Assembly (NCBI RefSeq): GCF_021390495.1
Contig: NZ_JAJEJP010000001.1
Location: 1,922,001-1,986,000 of the forward strand
Reading direction: 5' to 3'
Length of the DNA: 64,000 nucleotides
Source of the DNA: Paraburkholderia sp. ZP32-5
GTDB lineage: Bacteria > Pseudomonadota > Gammaproteobacteria > Burkholderiales > Burkholderiaceae
Below are positions 47,874-56,061 of this stretch, piece after piece; within the stretch, counting starts at the first letter, position 1; every line of letters begins with the position of its first letter. The notes below the pieces were generated by a model that made no database searches, was not told where the DNA came from, and saw only the letters and a list, made by a program, of their open reading frames with translations. A program made the position numbers and the translations under genes.

Positions 47874-48893
47874 TTATTTGTACCGCTGGCGTTGCAATCT
47901 CATGAAGGCGGGTTTAAATGCGTCCATGTTTCTCGCGTTGAGCCCAAGGACAGGGACGCATCGATCGTCTTGCGATGGCTCTCCTTTCGCGAGCTTAACG
48001 TCAGGAAGGTCTCTCGATACAGTGAAAGCAAAAGTGCGCGCCGTGAATTCTGGGGTCTGCCTGACAGTGATGCGCTGGTAGTAGCAGAATTCGTCGTATG
48101 CTAGTGCCGTCCACGAAATTCCGCCGTCGGCAATCATCGTTATTTTAGAACCGGTCGGGCAGTGCCCAATCATGATGCCAAATACCGTTATCTCCCGCCC
48201 AACATCAAAATAGCGGACTTTGTTTGGAGTTATCGACGCACAGTTCGAAGGGTATCCGCCCCGATCGATTCGATAATCATCAGGCGCAGTGGAGGGGAGC
48301 AACTTCTCAACCCAGAATGTATTCGGTTGGAAGAAGTATTCATTTTTGAATGAAGGCCGTTCGCTGGCTATGAGTGCCTTTAACTCATCTTCAATCCTGT
48401 TCGCAGTCCATTTCGCACCTTCTGGCGTCGGGTGTATGCCATCGGGGTGCATCTTCTCCAGGACTCCATTTCCGGCCATCTCCACATCTAGTTGGAGCAG
48501 AGGCACGCCGTACTCGTTTGCCACTTCGCGGGTGACGTCCGTGGCAAGGTCTGCAGAGTAATCGATGCCAGTTCGTGGCAGGCATAAGAAGACTGGCTTG
48601 GCTCCAGCGCGGAGCACGGACTCCACCAGATATCGCAGGGGCCAGCCAAATGAAATGGGGCGGTTCGATCCAATTCGCCAGTTGGATGTGCTCACCTCGA
48701 GGACGACGGTATCGTAGAAGTCGCGGGCTAGGACTTCCTCTAAGTAATGGAGGGCAGAGCTTGGCTGAAAGCCTCCTAGCGCCACAATCGATACGTGGGC
48801 AAACCCGCTATTCTCCCACCGGTCCTTCAGCTCATAAGCGTACGACCAGCGCTGCTCGGTTACGCTGAATCCCAAAAAAAGTACTTTCTTCAT
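47874..48893 (-). CDS. SGNH-hydrolase-like protein, island cargo
   Basis: 339 residues, noticeably lower in GC than the rest of the window, so acquired. The N-terminal part (about 1-190) looks like an SGNH/GDSL hydrolase: block I as FLGFSVTEQ (GFS in place of GDS), a central strand VVLEVSTSN, and block V DGIHPTPEGA with the Asp-His pair. The C-terminal 140 residues look beta-rich and are unidentified. SGNH enzymes deacylate or acylate glycans and lipids; here it may modify a surface polysaccharide (inference). A GAAGG ribosome site precedes the ATG. No signal peptide. Confidence 0.68.
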   Translation of the reverse strand: MKKVLFLGFSVTEQRWSYAYELKDRWENSGFAHVSIVALGGFQPSSALHYLEEVLARDFYDTVVLEVSTSNWRIGSNRPISFGWPLRYLVESVLRAGAKPVFLCLPRTGIDYSADLATDVTREVANEYGVPLLQLDVEMAGNGVLEKMHPDGIHPTPEGAKWTANRIEDELKALIASERPSFKNEYFFQPNTFWVEKLLPSTAPDDYRIDRGGYPSNCASITPNKVRYFDVGREITVFGIMIGHCPTGSKITMIADGGISWTALAYDEFCYYQRITVRQTPEFTARTFAFTVSRDLPDVKLAKGEPSQDDRCVPVLGLNARNMDAFKPAFMRLQRQRYK

Positions 48894-49004
48894 GCCGCCT
48901 TCAAGTGCTTAATATTTTCGTATCGAGCGTGGGCCGCGCTCTCTGACGAGCGAACCTGGCGTTTTTCTTGGCCCATTCGTGGCACTCATATTTGGGCGAG
49001 TGGC

Positions 49005-49010
49005 ATTATA
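49005..49010 (-). promoter_or_regulatory. Possible -10 for the island gene
   Basis: A perfect TATAAT on the minus strand, about 112 bp before the SGNH start codon. No clear -35. Confidence 0.3.
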
Positions 49011-49042
49011 CGGTAGGGACGGCGGCCGCCCTGGGCGAGAAG

Positions 49043-49233
49043 TCAGCTGCGCGTCTGCTCATACCGCGCCATGCGCTTGCGCAACCAGTCGACGATCCGG
49101 TCGTTCCGCGCGATCGCCTCGTCATAGGTCAGCGTGTCAGTCGTCTTATCCTTCAGCCCGGGCCCGTCGAAAATTGCAGAATTCCTCCCTAGCGATTCCC
49201 CACGGCGCTCCGCAAAGCCCCATCTATCAAGGT
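49043..49233 (-). pseudogene. C-terminal remnant of an unidentified protein
   Basis: A minus-strand frame without a start codon ends at a TGA (49043-49045) and reads TYDEAIARNDRIVDWLRKRM before ARYEQTRS. The hydrophilic helical look and plausible codon use suggest the C-terminus of a mobile-element or phage protein cut off by the right att repeat. Not identified. Confidence 0.35.
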
Positions 49234-49236
49234 TAT

Positions 49237-49256
49237 GAGTCCGGCCTCACGCACCA
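49237..49256 (+). repeat. Right attachment-site repeat
   Basis: Exact copy of the 20-nt tRNA-Leu 3' end (see 47306-47325), marking the right boundary of the island. Confidence 0.85.
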
Positions 49257-49266
49257 TGAAGGAAGA

Positions 49267-49301
49267 AAGGGCCGCATACGGCAACGTATGCGGCCCTTTT
49301 T
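49267..49301. terminator. Terminator displaced from tRNA-Leu by the island
   Basis: A 14-bp stem (AAGGGCCGCATACG ... CGTATGCGGCCCTT) around GCAA with a T5 run. It lies 11 bp after the right att repeat, where the terminator of the tRNA would have been before insertion. It also serves the minus-strand operon ending at 49321. Confidence 0.82.
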
Positions 49302-49320
49302 GCGTTCCACGCGCGGTTTT

Positions 49321-50280
49321 CTACAGCAGCGCGACCGGCGTAATCGCGTGCCCGGTAGCGAAGTGGCGCAGCACGTTGTCGCGCGTGAGTTCCGCCATCC
49401 GCATGCGGGTCTCGTGCGTCGCGCTGGCGATGTGCGGGCTCAGCACCACGTTGTCGAATGCGAACAGCGGCGAGTCGCGCTCGAGCGGTTCGTGCGCGTA
49501 GACGTCGAGCGCGGCGCCGCCGATGCGCCCATCGCGCAGCGCGTCGACCAGCGCTGCCTCGTCGACCACCGAGCCGCGCGCGACGTTGACGAGCGTGCCT
49601 TGCGGGCCAAGCGCGTCGAGCACGCGTGCATTGATCAGATGGCGCGTCTGCGCGTTGCCCGGACAGCAGACGACGAGCAGATCCGATTCGCGCGCGAGTT
49701 CGACGACATCCGCGAAATAGCGCAACTCGTTGTGCTGGTCGCGCGGCCCGTGATACGCGCAGGTGACATCGAACGCCGCGAGCCGGCGCGCGATCTCGCG
49801 GCCGATACGCCCGAGTCCGACGATGCCCGCGCGCTTGCCCGCGAGGCTCGTCGCGAGCGGGAACATGCCGTTCTGCCAGTGGCCCGCGCGCGTGAAGCGG
49901 TCGGCCTGCGGCAGGCGGCGCAGCGCGCACAGCGTAAGGCCGAGAGCAAGTTCAGCGACCGCCGCGTTCAGCACCTCCGGCGTGTTCGTCACGACGAGAT
50001 TGCGCGCCGCGGCATCGACGAGATCGATGCCGTCGTAGCCGACGCCACAGAACGCGACGATTTCGAGCGCCGGCAGACTATCGAGCAGCACGGCCGGCAC
50101 CTTGAAGGCCGAGCGCAGCACGATCGCGCGCACCTGCTCGCGCAGTGCCGGCGTGGCGTCGAGATCGGCCGGCGAGACGAGTTCGAACGCATCGGCGAAC
50201 AGCGTCTGCGTCGCGGCTGGAAAATCGCCGAGGTACAGCACGCGGCCAGGCGGCCGGGCGGGCAAAGAACGATCGATCAT
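49321..50280 (-). CDS. D-2-hydroxyacid dehydrogenase, glyoxylate/hydroxypyruvate reductase type
   Basis: NAD(P)-dependent dehydrogenase, 319 residues. The Rossmann motif is VGLGRIGREIA, with catalytic Arg in VARGSVVDE, Glu in VYAHEP and His in LSPHIAS. The substrate-side segment FCGVGYDGIDL is typical of the GhrB branch. Last gene of a five-gene minus-strand operon, so it probably handles a 2-keto or 2-hydroxy acid made by the upstream enzymes. The ATG at 50280 is used; a GTG at 50292 directly after the previous stop is an alternative. Confidence 0.88.
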   Translation of the reverse strand: MIDRSLPARPPGRVLYLGDFPAATQTLFADAFELVSPADLDATPALREQVRAIVLRSAFKVPAVLLDSLPALEIVAFCGVGYDGIDLVDAAARNLVVTNTPEVLNAAVAELALGLTLCALRRLPQADRFTRAGHWQNGMFPLATSLAGKRAGIVGLGRIGREIARRLAAFDVTCAYHGPRDQHNELRYFADVVELARESDLLVVCCPGNAQTRHLINARVLDALGPQGTLVNVARGSVVDEAALVDALRDGRIGGAALDVYAHEPLERDSPLFAFDNVVLSPHIASATHETRMRMAELTRDNVLRHFATGHAITPVALL

Positions 50281-50292
50281 GCGAAGAGACAC

Positions 50293-51663
50293 TCAAACGA
50301 GAAAGAGGAAGGCCACGCCGTACACGACGGCGCCGAGCAGGAAGGTCATCATCGTGAAGCCGAGTACGCGCTGCACGCCGACGCCGGCCATCGCGACCAC
50401 CGGCGCGGCCCAGAACGGCTGCATCATGTTCGACACCTGTTCGCCGACCGCGACCGCCATCGAGGTGGCTGCCGTCGACGAGTGCAGCGCGACCGCCGCC
50501 GGAATCACGAACGGCCCTTGCACGGCCCAGTGTCCGCCGCCGCTCGGCACCAGAAACGTCACGAGCAGCGAGCACACATAACTCCAGAACGGCAGCGTGT
50601 GAGTCGTGGAGATCGCGATGAAGAAGTTCGCGATCACGCCGGGCAGGCCGGTGGCCGCCATGATGCCCATCACGCCGCCATAGAGCGGGTATTGCAGCGT
50701 CATCGAGCCGGCCTGGCGCGCGGCGTTTTTCACCGCGTTGCCGTACGCGAGCGGATAGCCGTGCAGCACGAGGCCAAGAATGAACATCACGAAGATCACT
50801 GCGTTGACGCCCGAGAACGTGCCGATATTCAGGATCTGCGTGAACACGACGACGGCCACGCCTGCCACGCCGAGCAACAGACTGGCCACGCGCGAATATT
50901 CGAGGCGTTTCGCGAACGACATCGTGGCGGGGCGAGCGGGCGGCGTTGGGTCAGGATTTTTTGCGATGTCGAGCACGATCGCGTCCGCGTCGCGCGGGCG
51001 CATCAGCGCAATCACGATCGGTGTCGCGACCAGCATCACCGCGGCAGGAATCAGGTTGAACGGCGTGAACACAGTCTCGGTGAACGGCAGCACGTGGCCG
51101 GTCAGCTTTTCGACGACGTTCATCGGGCTGCCGTGCGTGGCCTGCGCGAGCACGATCGTGCTCGAGATGCCGCCCGCCTGGACGACCCAGCCGGAAAATC
51201 CGGCCGCAACGATCCACGCGAAATCGACCGGCATGCGTTTGGCGACTTCGCGCGCGAGCAGCGCGCTGACGACGAGGCCAAGCCCCCAGTTGAAGAACGA
51301 CGCGATCGCGACCAGCAGGAAGGTCAGCGTGGCGGCCTGCACCGGCGTGCGCGCGACGCCGACGATCGATTTGAACACGCGCTGTACCGGCGGCGCATGC
51401 GCGAACGCGTGACCGGTGACCAGCACCAGAATGATCTGGAAGCCGAACGTCAGAATGTCGAAGAAGCCCTTGTACCAGCCGAGCACGATATGTTCGAACG
51501 ACGCTTTCGGCGCGAATAGCGCGGACAACGCCGCGACCAGGATCGTGATCAGCACCGCGAGCACGAACGGATCGGGAATGATCCGTTCGAACAGATCGAT
51601 GGTCGCCTCGGCGAAGCTGCGCCGCGTAGGCGTCGCCGCCAGGTCTCCTGCCTCTGCTTTCAT
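50293..51663 (-). CDS. Short-chain fatty acid transporter, AtoE family
   Basis: Inner-membrane carrier of 456 residues with about 10-12 hydrophobic segments. Recognised by FERIIPDPFVLAVLIT, FNWGLGLVVSALLAREVAKR and PSGGGHWAVQGPFVIPAA. AtoE-type proteins take up short-chain carboxylates. In this operon it probably imports the substrate of the CoA-transferase and lyase. A GGTGGAGAC ribosome site precedes the ATG. Confidence 0.9.
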   Translation of the reverse strand: MKAEAGDLAATPTRRSFAEATIDLFERIIPDPFVLAVLITILVAALSALFAPKASFEHIVLGWYKGFFDILTFGFQIILVLVTGHAFAHAPPVQRVFKSIVGVARTPVQAATLTFLLVAIASFFNWGLGLVVSALLAREVAKRMPVDFAWIVAAGFSGWVVQAGGISSTIVLAQATHGSPMNVVEKLTGHVLPFTETVFTPFNLIPAAVMLVATPIVIALMRPRDADAIVLDIAKNPDPTPPARPATMSFAKRLEYSRVASLLLGVAGVAVVVFTQILNIGTFSGVNAVIFVMFILGLVLHGYPLAYGNAVKNAARQAGSMTLQYPLYGGVMGIMAATGLPGVIANFFIAISTTHTLPFWSYVCSLLVTFLVPSGGGHWAVQGPFVIPAAVALHSSTAATSMAVAVGEQVSNMMQPFWAAPVVAMAGVGVQRVLGFTMMTFLLGAVVYGVAFLFLV

Positions 51664-51722
51664 GTCTCCACCTGCTTGGTTTGATGGCCGCTCGTCAGTG
51701 GCGGCCTGTCGTTGAGCGGCGC

Positions 51723-52607
51723 TTAGAAACCGTAGAGCCGCGCCGGGTTGTCAACCAGAATCCGCTCGCGCGTGCGCGGATCGGGCGCCCAGCGCGACAG
51801 CAGTTGCAACATATCCGCGGTGTCCGGCTTGAGCGACACGGGCGAATGCGGCCAGTCGCTGCCCCACACGAGGCGCTCCGGCGCGCTGTCGATCCATGCG
51901 CGGGCGATCGGATCGAGGTCGGTGTAGCCGTCCGCCGCGCCGGTTTGCGAGTCGAGATAAGGACCGGACAGCTTGACCCACGCGCGCTCGCTTTCGACCA
52001 GTTCGCGCATCACGTCGAACGCCGGATGCCGCGTGCCCGCCGGTAGCGGCAGGCGGCCGAGATGATCGAAGACGATCGGCGTGGGCAATCGCGCGAGCTT
52101 GTCGCGATGCTCGACGACCTGATCGGCCGTCCAATGCAGTTGCACGTGCCAGCCATAACCCGCGATGCGCGCGGCGAGCGGCTCCAGCATGTCGAAATCG
52201 ACCGCCGCGAATTCCGGGCGATACAGCGTGAAGCGGATGCCGCGAATGCCGCCGTCGTGCAGGCGCTGCAGTTCGGCTTCGGTGACGCCGGTGCGCAGCA
52301 CGCCGACGCCGCGCGTGCGCTCGGCGCCGAGCCGGCGGATCGCATCGAGGGTGATGCTGTTGTCGGTGACGTAGTTGCGCGGTGTGACGACGACGGTGCG
52401 CGTGAGTCCGAGGCGCGCCTGCACGCGGCGGTAGTCGTCGGCGGTTGCGTCGCGCTCGACCCGCTCGTCCGGCCCGTCATGCGCGAAACGCAGATCGTAG
52501 ATGTGCATGTGCGCGTCGCAGTACGGCATCGGAGCGGGCGTCGCTCCATGCGTCGCGGACGAAGGCGCCAGGGGTTCATCGTGATCGGTATGCGAAGCAA
52601 CGGACAT
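51723..52607 (-). CDS. Amidohydrolase (TIM-barrel, PDC-hydrolase-like)
   Basis: 294-residue metal-dependent hydrolase of the amidohydrolase-2 family. N-terminal CDAHMHIYD gives the His-x-His metal site, VFDHLGRL and KLSGPYLDS follow, and the C-terminus has LVWGSDWPHSP with the catalytic Asp. The nearest recognisable type is 2-pyrone-4,6-dicarboxylate or lactone hydrolase. As the third gene of the operon it may open a lactone before CoA activation (inference). Confidence 0.82.
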   Translation of the reverse strand: MSVASHTDHDEPLAPSSATHGATPAPMPYCDAHMHIYDLRFAHDGPDERVERDATADDYRRVQARLGLTRTVVVTPRNYVTDNSITLDAIRRLGAERTRGVGVLRTGVTEAELQRLHDGGIRGIRFTLYRPEFAAVDFDMLEPLAARIAGYGWHVQLHWTADQVVEHRDKLARLPTPIVFDHLGRLPLPAGTRHPAFDVMRELVESERAWVKLSGPYLDSQTGAADGYTDLDPIARAWIDSAPERLVWGSDWPHSPVSLKPDTADMLQLLSRWAPDPRTRERILVDNPARLYGF

Positions 52608-52640
52608 CGGGCGTCTCTCGTCTCTCGTTCGAGTCGCGCG

Positions 52641-53891
52641 TTAGCGCGTGGTGGGATCCTGAATCGCGTCGTGCAGCGGGTCCGCGGTGCCGGCCGTGGA
52701 GCCTGTGGACGCTGCATCGAGCGCCGCGCGCACGTGCGCAGTATGTTCGCCAAGCGCCGGCGCGGTGAACGGATCGGGGCCTGGGGTGCGCGCGAACTTG
52801 ATCGCCCGCGTAAAGCCCCGATAGCGCCCGATCCGAGCGTGCTCGAACTGCGCGACCATCTGTTCGCTTTGCACCTGCGGCGCGTCGAACATGTCTTCCA
52901 GACGACGTGCGCTCGCGCACGGCACCTCTTCGCCGAACAACGCTTCCCATTCGAGTGCGCTCTTCGCTTGCAGTGCGTCGCGCAGCTTCGGCACGATTTC
53001 ATCCGCATGCCGCGAGCGCTTGCGCACGGTGTCGTACTTTTCGTTGTCGGCGAGTTCGGCCAGGCCGACCTTCTCGCACAGCGCACGCCAGAAATGCGGC
53101 GTATTCGCGGACAGATACAGGTAGCCTTCGCGAGTCGGATGAATGCCGGTCACGCCGCCCGCGCGCATCTCGCGGCCGATGTCGCGCGGCTCGCCGTCGG
53201 CCCATACCATGCGCGCCGACTGCATCGTCAGCGCCGCGCGCAGCAGCGATACGCCGATGTATTGACCGACGCCGCTTTTCTCGCGCTCGTACAGCGCCGA
53301 CGCGACACCGCCCGCGACCAGCGCGGCCGCGTAATAGTCGACCACCGAGCCGTACACGAGCTCGGGCGCGCCATCCGGTTTGCCCTGGTAATGGCACATG
53401 CCGGTCATCGTCTGCAGCACCTGGTCGTAGCCGGCTTTTTCCGCGAGCGGACCGCTCTCGCCGTAGCCGCTGACTGCGCAATAGATCAGGCGCGGATTGA
53501 TCGCGCGCAGCGTGTCGTAGTCGATACCGAGACGCGGCGCGACGCTCGGGCGGAAGTTGTGCACCAGCACGTCGGCGTCGCGGACCAGATCGAGCAGGAT
53601 CGCGAGGTCGTCCGCTTCCTTCAGGTTCAGCACGACGCCGAACTTGCTGCGGTTGATGCCGATGAACGCGCGGCTTTCTTCGGCGAGTGTCGACGGATAG
53701 TGGCGCAATGTATCGCCGATCGGCGGCTCGATTTTGATCACTTCCGCGCCCTGATCGGCGAGCAGCGTGCAGCCATAGGGCGCGGCGATATACGCGCTCA
53801 GATCCAGCACGCGGATGCCGGACAGCGGTCCTTGCGCGCCGCTGCGCGCTTGCGGCAGCACGGCCGCGCGGCGGTTCGTCGATTCGCTCAT
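52641..53891 (-). CDS. CaiB/BaiF-type (family III) CoA-transferase
   Basis: 416 residues. The catalytic Asp is in EKAGYDQVLQTMTGM; GIRVLDLSAYIAAPYGCTLLADQGAEVIKIE and VLNLKEADDLAILLDLVRDADVLVHNFRP are typical of the family. It activates a carboxylic acid with CoA from a donor acyl-CoA. The start at 53891 overlaps the lyase gene by 4 bp (ATGA), so the two products are probably made together and act in sequence. Confidence 0.91.
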   Translation of the reverse strand: MSESTNRRAAVLPQARSGAQGPLSGIRVLDLSAYIAAPYGCTLLADQGAEVIKIEPPIGDTLRHYPSTLAEESRAFIGINRSKFGVVLNLKEADDLAILLDLVRDADVLVHNFRPSVAPRLGIDYDTLRAINPRLIYCAVSGYGESGPLAEKAGYDQVLQTMTGMCHYQGKPDGAPELVYGSVVDYYAAALVAGGVASALYEREKSGVGQYIGVSLLRAALTMQSARMVWADGEPRDIGREMRAGGVTGIHPTREGYLYLSANTPHFWRALCEKVGLAELADNEKYDTVRKRSRHADEIVPKLRDALQAKSALEWEALFGEEVPCASARRLEDMFDAPQVQSEQMVAQFEHARIGRYRGFTRAIKFARTPGPDPFTAPALGEHTAHVRAALDAASTGSTAGTADPLHDAIQDPTTR

Positions 53892-54811
53892 GGCGTGAGT
53901 TCCGGATTCGTTGTCGTGGTTCCGCCCATGCGCGCTGAAGAATCCGCGGGCAGCAGGCCGAGTCCGCGCGCGGCGGCGACGATCGCCTCGGCGCGCGCGA
54001 CGAACGGCGGATCGATCATCTTGCCGTCGACCACGTACGCGCCGACGCTGCGTTGCTGCGCATCGCGCGCCGCCTCGACGACTTTCAGCGCATGCGCGAT
54101 CTGCTCGTCGGTCGGACGGAACACCGCGTTGGCGAGCGCGATCTGGCTCGGATGGATGCAGCTCTTGCCGATATAGCCAAGATCGCGCGAGAACCTGGCC
54201 TCGGCGTTGAAGCCTTCGACATCGGCGATATCGGCGAACGACGAATCGAACGCGAACACGCCGGCTTCGGCGGCGGCCACACGCACCGCGAACATCGCGT
54301 GGCGCACGAACACCGAGTCCTCGCGCGCGATGCCGATCGGCTCGAACAGATCGGCGAGGCCGAGTTGCAGGCCGGCGACGCGTTCGTCCGCCGCAGCCAG
54401 TTCGTGCGCGATACGCAAAGACTTCGGCGTTTCGATATTCAGCAGCAGGCGGATCGGCTGCGTGAGCCCGTGCTCCTGTTCGGCTCGTGCAATCGCGCGG
54501 GCAACGTCGCGTACTTGCGCGGCGCTGTCGGGCTTCGGCAGGTTGATCAGATCGACGCCGGTACGCACGATCGCGCGCAGGTCGTCGGCGAACCACGGCG
54601 TGTCGTACGCATTCACGCGCACGATGATGGTTTTGCCGGACGCCCGGGGCGCGCCGCTTGCGAACAGCGTTTGCAGTTCGCCGCGCGCCCGCGGCTTGGC
54701 GTCGGGCGCCACCGCGTCTTCGAGATCGAACGAGATTGCATCGGCGGCGCTCGCGAGCGCCTTTGGGAACAGTTCGGGCCGCGAGCCCGGGACGAAGAGT
54801 TTGCTTTTCAT
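53888..54811 (-). CDS. HpcH/HpaI-type CoA-ester lyase (CitE-like)
   Basis: 307-residue aldolase/lyase with metal-binding Glu in FDLEDAVAPDAK, Arg in IVRVNAYDTPW and the LNIETPKSLRIAHE segment. CitE-like proteins cleave malyl-, citramalyl- or related CoA esters to acetyl-CoA or propionyl-CoA and a keto acid. First gene of the operon and translationally coupled to the CoA-transferase. The start at 54811 fits MKSKLFVPGSRPELF. Confidence 0.9.
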   Translation of the reverse strand: MKSKLFVPGSRPELFPKALASAADAISFDLEDAVAPDAKPRARGELQTLFASGAPRASGKTIIVRVNAYDTPWFADDLRAIVRTGVDLINLPKPDSAAQVRDVARAIARAEQEHGLTQPIRLLLNIETPKSLRIAHELAAADERVAGLQLGLADLFEPIGIAREDSVFVRHAMFAVRVAAAEAGVFAFDSSFADIADVEGFNAEARFSRDLGYIGKSCIHPSQIALANAVFRPTDEQIAHALKVVEAARDAQQRSVGAYVVDGKMIDPPFVARAEAIVAAARGLGLLPADSSARMGGTTTTNPELTP

Positions 54812-54857
54812 GACCCTAGTGTCGCGCCGCCGAATCAAAAGATAAACTGGCAAAATC

Positions 54858-54871
54858 TTCGTTCAATCGAA
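54858..54871. promoter_or_regulatory. Possible LysR binding site
   Basis: TTCG-TTCAAT-CGAA, a 4-bp inverted repeat with AT-rich centre in the 122-bp divergent gap between the operon and the LysR gene. Fits the loose TTC-N-GAA pattern of LysR sites. Confidence 0.35.
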
Positions 54872-54896
54872 AGTTTTTCTGGCTTTTTGCTTGCCT

Positions 54897-54920
54897 CTTT
54901 TTGCCTGCCTTTTTGCCTGC
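54897..54920 (+). repeat. Tandem 12-bp repeat in the LysR leader
   Basis: CTTTTTGCCTGC twice in direct succession (54897-54908 and 54909-54920), with a less exact copy a few bases before. It ends 13 bp before the LysR ATG. Confidence 0.7.
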
Positions 54921-54933
54921 CACGGGACGGCTT

Positions 54934-55824
54934 ATGGACACGCAGTTCCTCGCCAACTTTCTGCTGGTCGTCGATACCGGGTCATTTGCCGAGGCGGCGC
55001 GGCGGCTCGACCTGACCGCTTCGGCGGTCGCGCAGCAGGTGCGCGCGCTCGAACGCGAACTGAATACGCGTCTGCTGGCGCGCTCGGGGCGCACGGTCCA
55101 GCCGACGGAGGCGGGGTATCGGTTGCTCGAGCGCTCGCGTGGCCTGCTGCAGGACATCACCGATCTGCGGCTCTACGTCAACGATCAGCCGTCGGTCGGC
55201 GAGCTGCGGCTCGGCACCATCAACACGGCGCTGCACAGCATCGTGCCCGACACGATGGCAGCTTTTGCCGCGACGCATCCGCAGGTCAACGTGTCGATTC
55301 GCTTCGGTACATCGGCGGCGCTGTTCGACGCGCTGCAGGCGGGGGAGCTGGATGCGGCGGTGTGCCTGCATCCGCCGTTTGCGTTGACCAAGGGCTTCGC
55401 GTGGGAGCAGTTGCGCGAGGAGCCACTGGTGGTATTGGCGCCGGCAAGCCTGAAAAAGCGCGACGCGCACGAGTTGCTGCGCAGCGAGCCGCTACTGCGT
55501 TACGACCGCACGCTCGGCGGCGGCCGCCAGGCGGATCGCTATTTGCGCCGGCATGGCATCGCGCCGCGCGAGCGCTTCGAGCTGAACTCGATCGTGGCGA
55601 TTGCGATGATGGTCGAGCGAGGCCTGGGTGTGTCGCTGCTGCCGGATATCAGCTCGCCGCTGACGGCATCGTTGCGAGTCGCGCGGATCGCGTTGCCCGA
55701 TGAGGTCGAGCGGCGGCGCTTCGGCATTATCTGGCCGCGCAGTTCGGCGCGGCTTCAGTTGATTCTGGGGCTGGTGACGGCGGCACGCGAGGTAATCGCC
55801 GCGATGCCGGGTGGGCGGGGGTGA
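54934..55824 (+). CDS. LysR-family regulator of the catabolic operon
   Basis: 296 residues; the helix-turn-helix is about 15-60 (GSFAEAARRLDLTASAVAQQVRALE), with an effector-binding domain after about 90. It is divergent from the five-gene operon, so it probably activates it in response to a pathway intermediate. The start at 54934 is chosen from the conserved N-terminus MDTQFLANFLLVVDTG. Confidence 0.9.
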   Translation: MDTQFLANFLLVVDTGSFAEAARRLDLTASAVAQQVRALERELNTRLLARSGRTVQPTEAGYRLLERSRGLLQDITDLRLYVNDQPSVGELRLGTINTALHSIVPDTMAAFAATHPQVNVSIRFGTSAALFDALQAGELDAAVCLHPPFALTKGFAWEQLREEPLVVLAPASLKKRDAHELLRSEPLLRYDRTLGGGRQADRYLRRHGIAPRERFELNSIVAIAMMVERGLGVSLLPDISSPLTASLRVARIALPDEVERRRFGIIWPRSSARLQLILGLVTAAREVIAAMPGGRG

Positions 55825-55860
55825 TGTGCATCCGGAGATGGCGCGCCGGACCTGAGAAAA

Positions 55861-55985
55861 TTTGCGAATGTCTCTGGGAGGGGCCGGCACGCGCATTTGT
55901 CGAGATTGTGGCGTGCCGGATGGGTTCATCTGCGAATGTGCGGGAGGGCCGATACGCGCATTCGCGGAGATTGCAGCGTGCCGAT
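55861..55985. repeat. Two imperfect direct repeats of about 60 bp
   Basis: 55861-55920 and 55929-55985 align over most of their length (TGCGAATG, GGGAGGG, ACGCGCATT, GAGATTG, GCGTGCCG). The first contains a 9-bp inverted repeat (CCGGCACGC at 55884-55892 and GCGTGCCGG at 55911-55919), eroded in the second. It lies between convergent genes; probably a small non-coding element. Confidence 0.6.
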
Positions 55986-56061
55986 AGCGGCTCCTTCCTG
56001 TATCTCGATTGATCCTGCCTGCGGTGCGTTGGCCTCTGCACAGTCCGCGAGCCGTCGTCGA

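Larger units (their letters stand above)
47326..49256. mobile_element. Degraded genomic island at tRNA-Leu
   Basis: 1.93 kb between the tRNA and the duplicated tRNA 3' end. It contains a truncated integrase next to the tRNA, a lower-GC SGNH-hydrolase-like gene, and non-functional fragments at both edges. Integrase adjacency, direct repeats and base composition together support an acquired, now immobile island. Confidence 0.82.

Noticed and set aside
48979..51519. 846-codon plus-strand frame through the island edge and the dehydrogenase/transporter genes
   Set aside because: Reads through the att repeat and terminator and is antisense to two recognisable genes; Arg/His-rich throughout.
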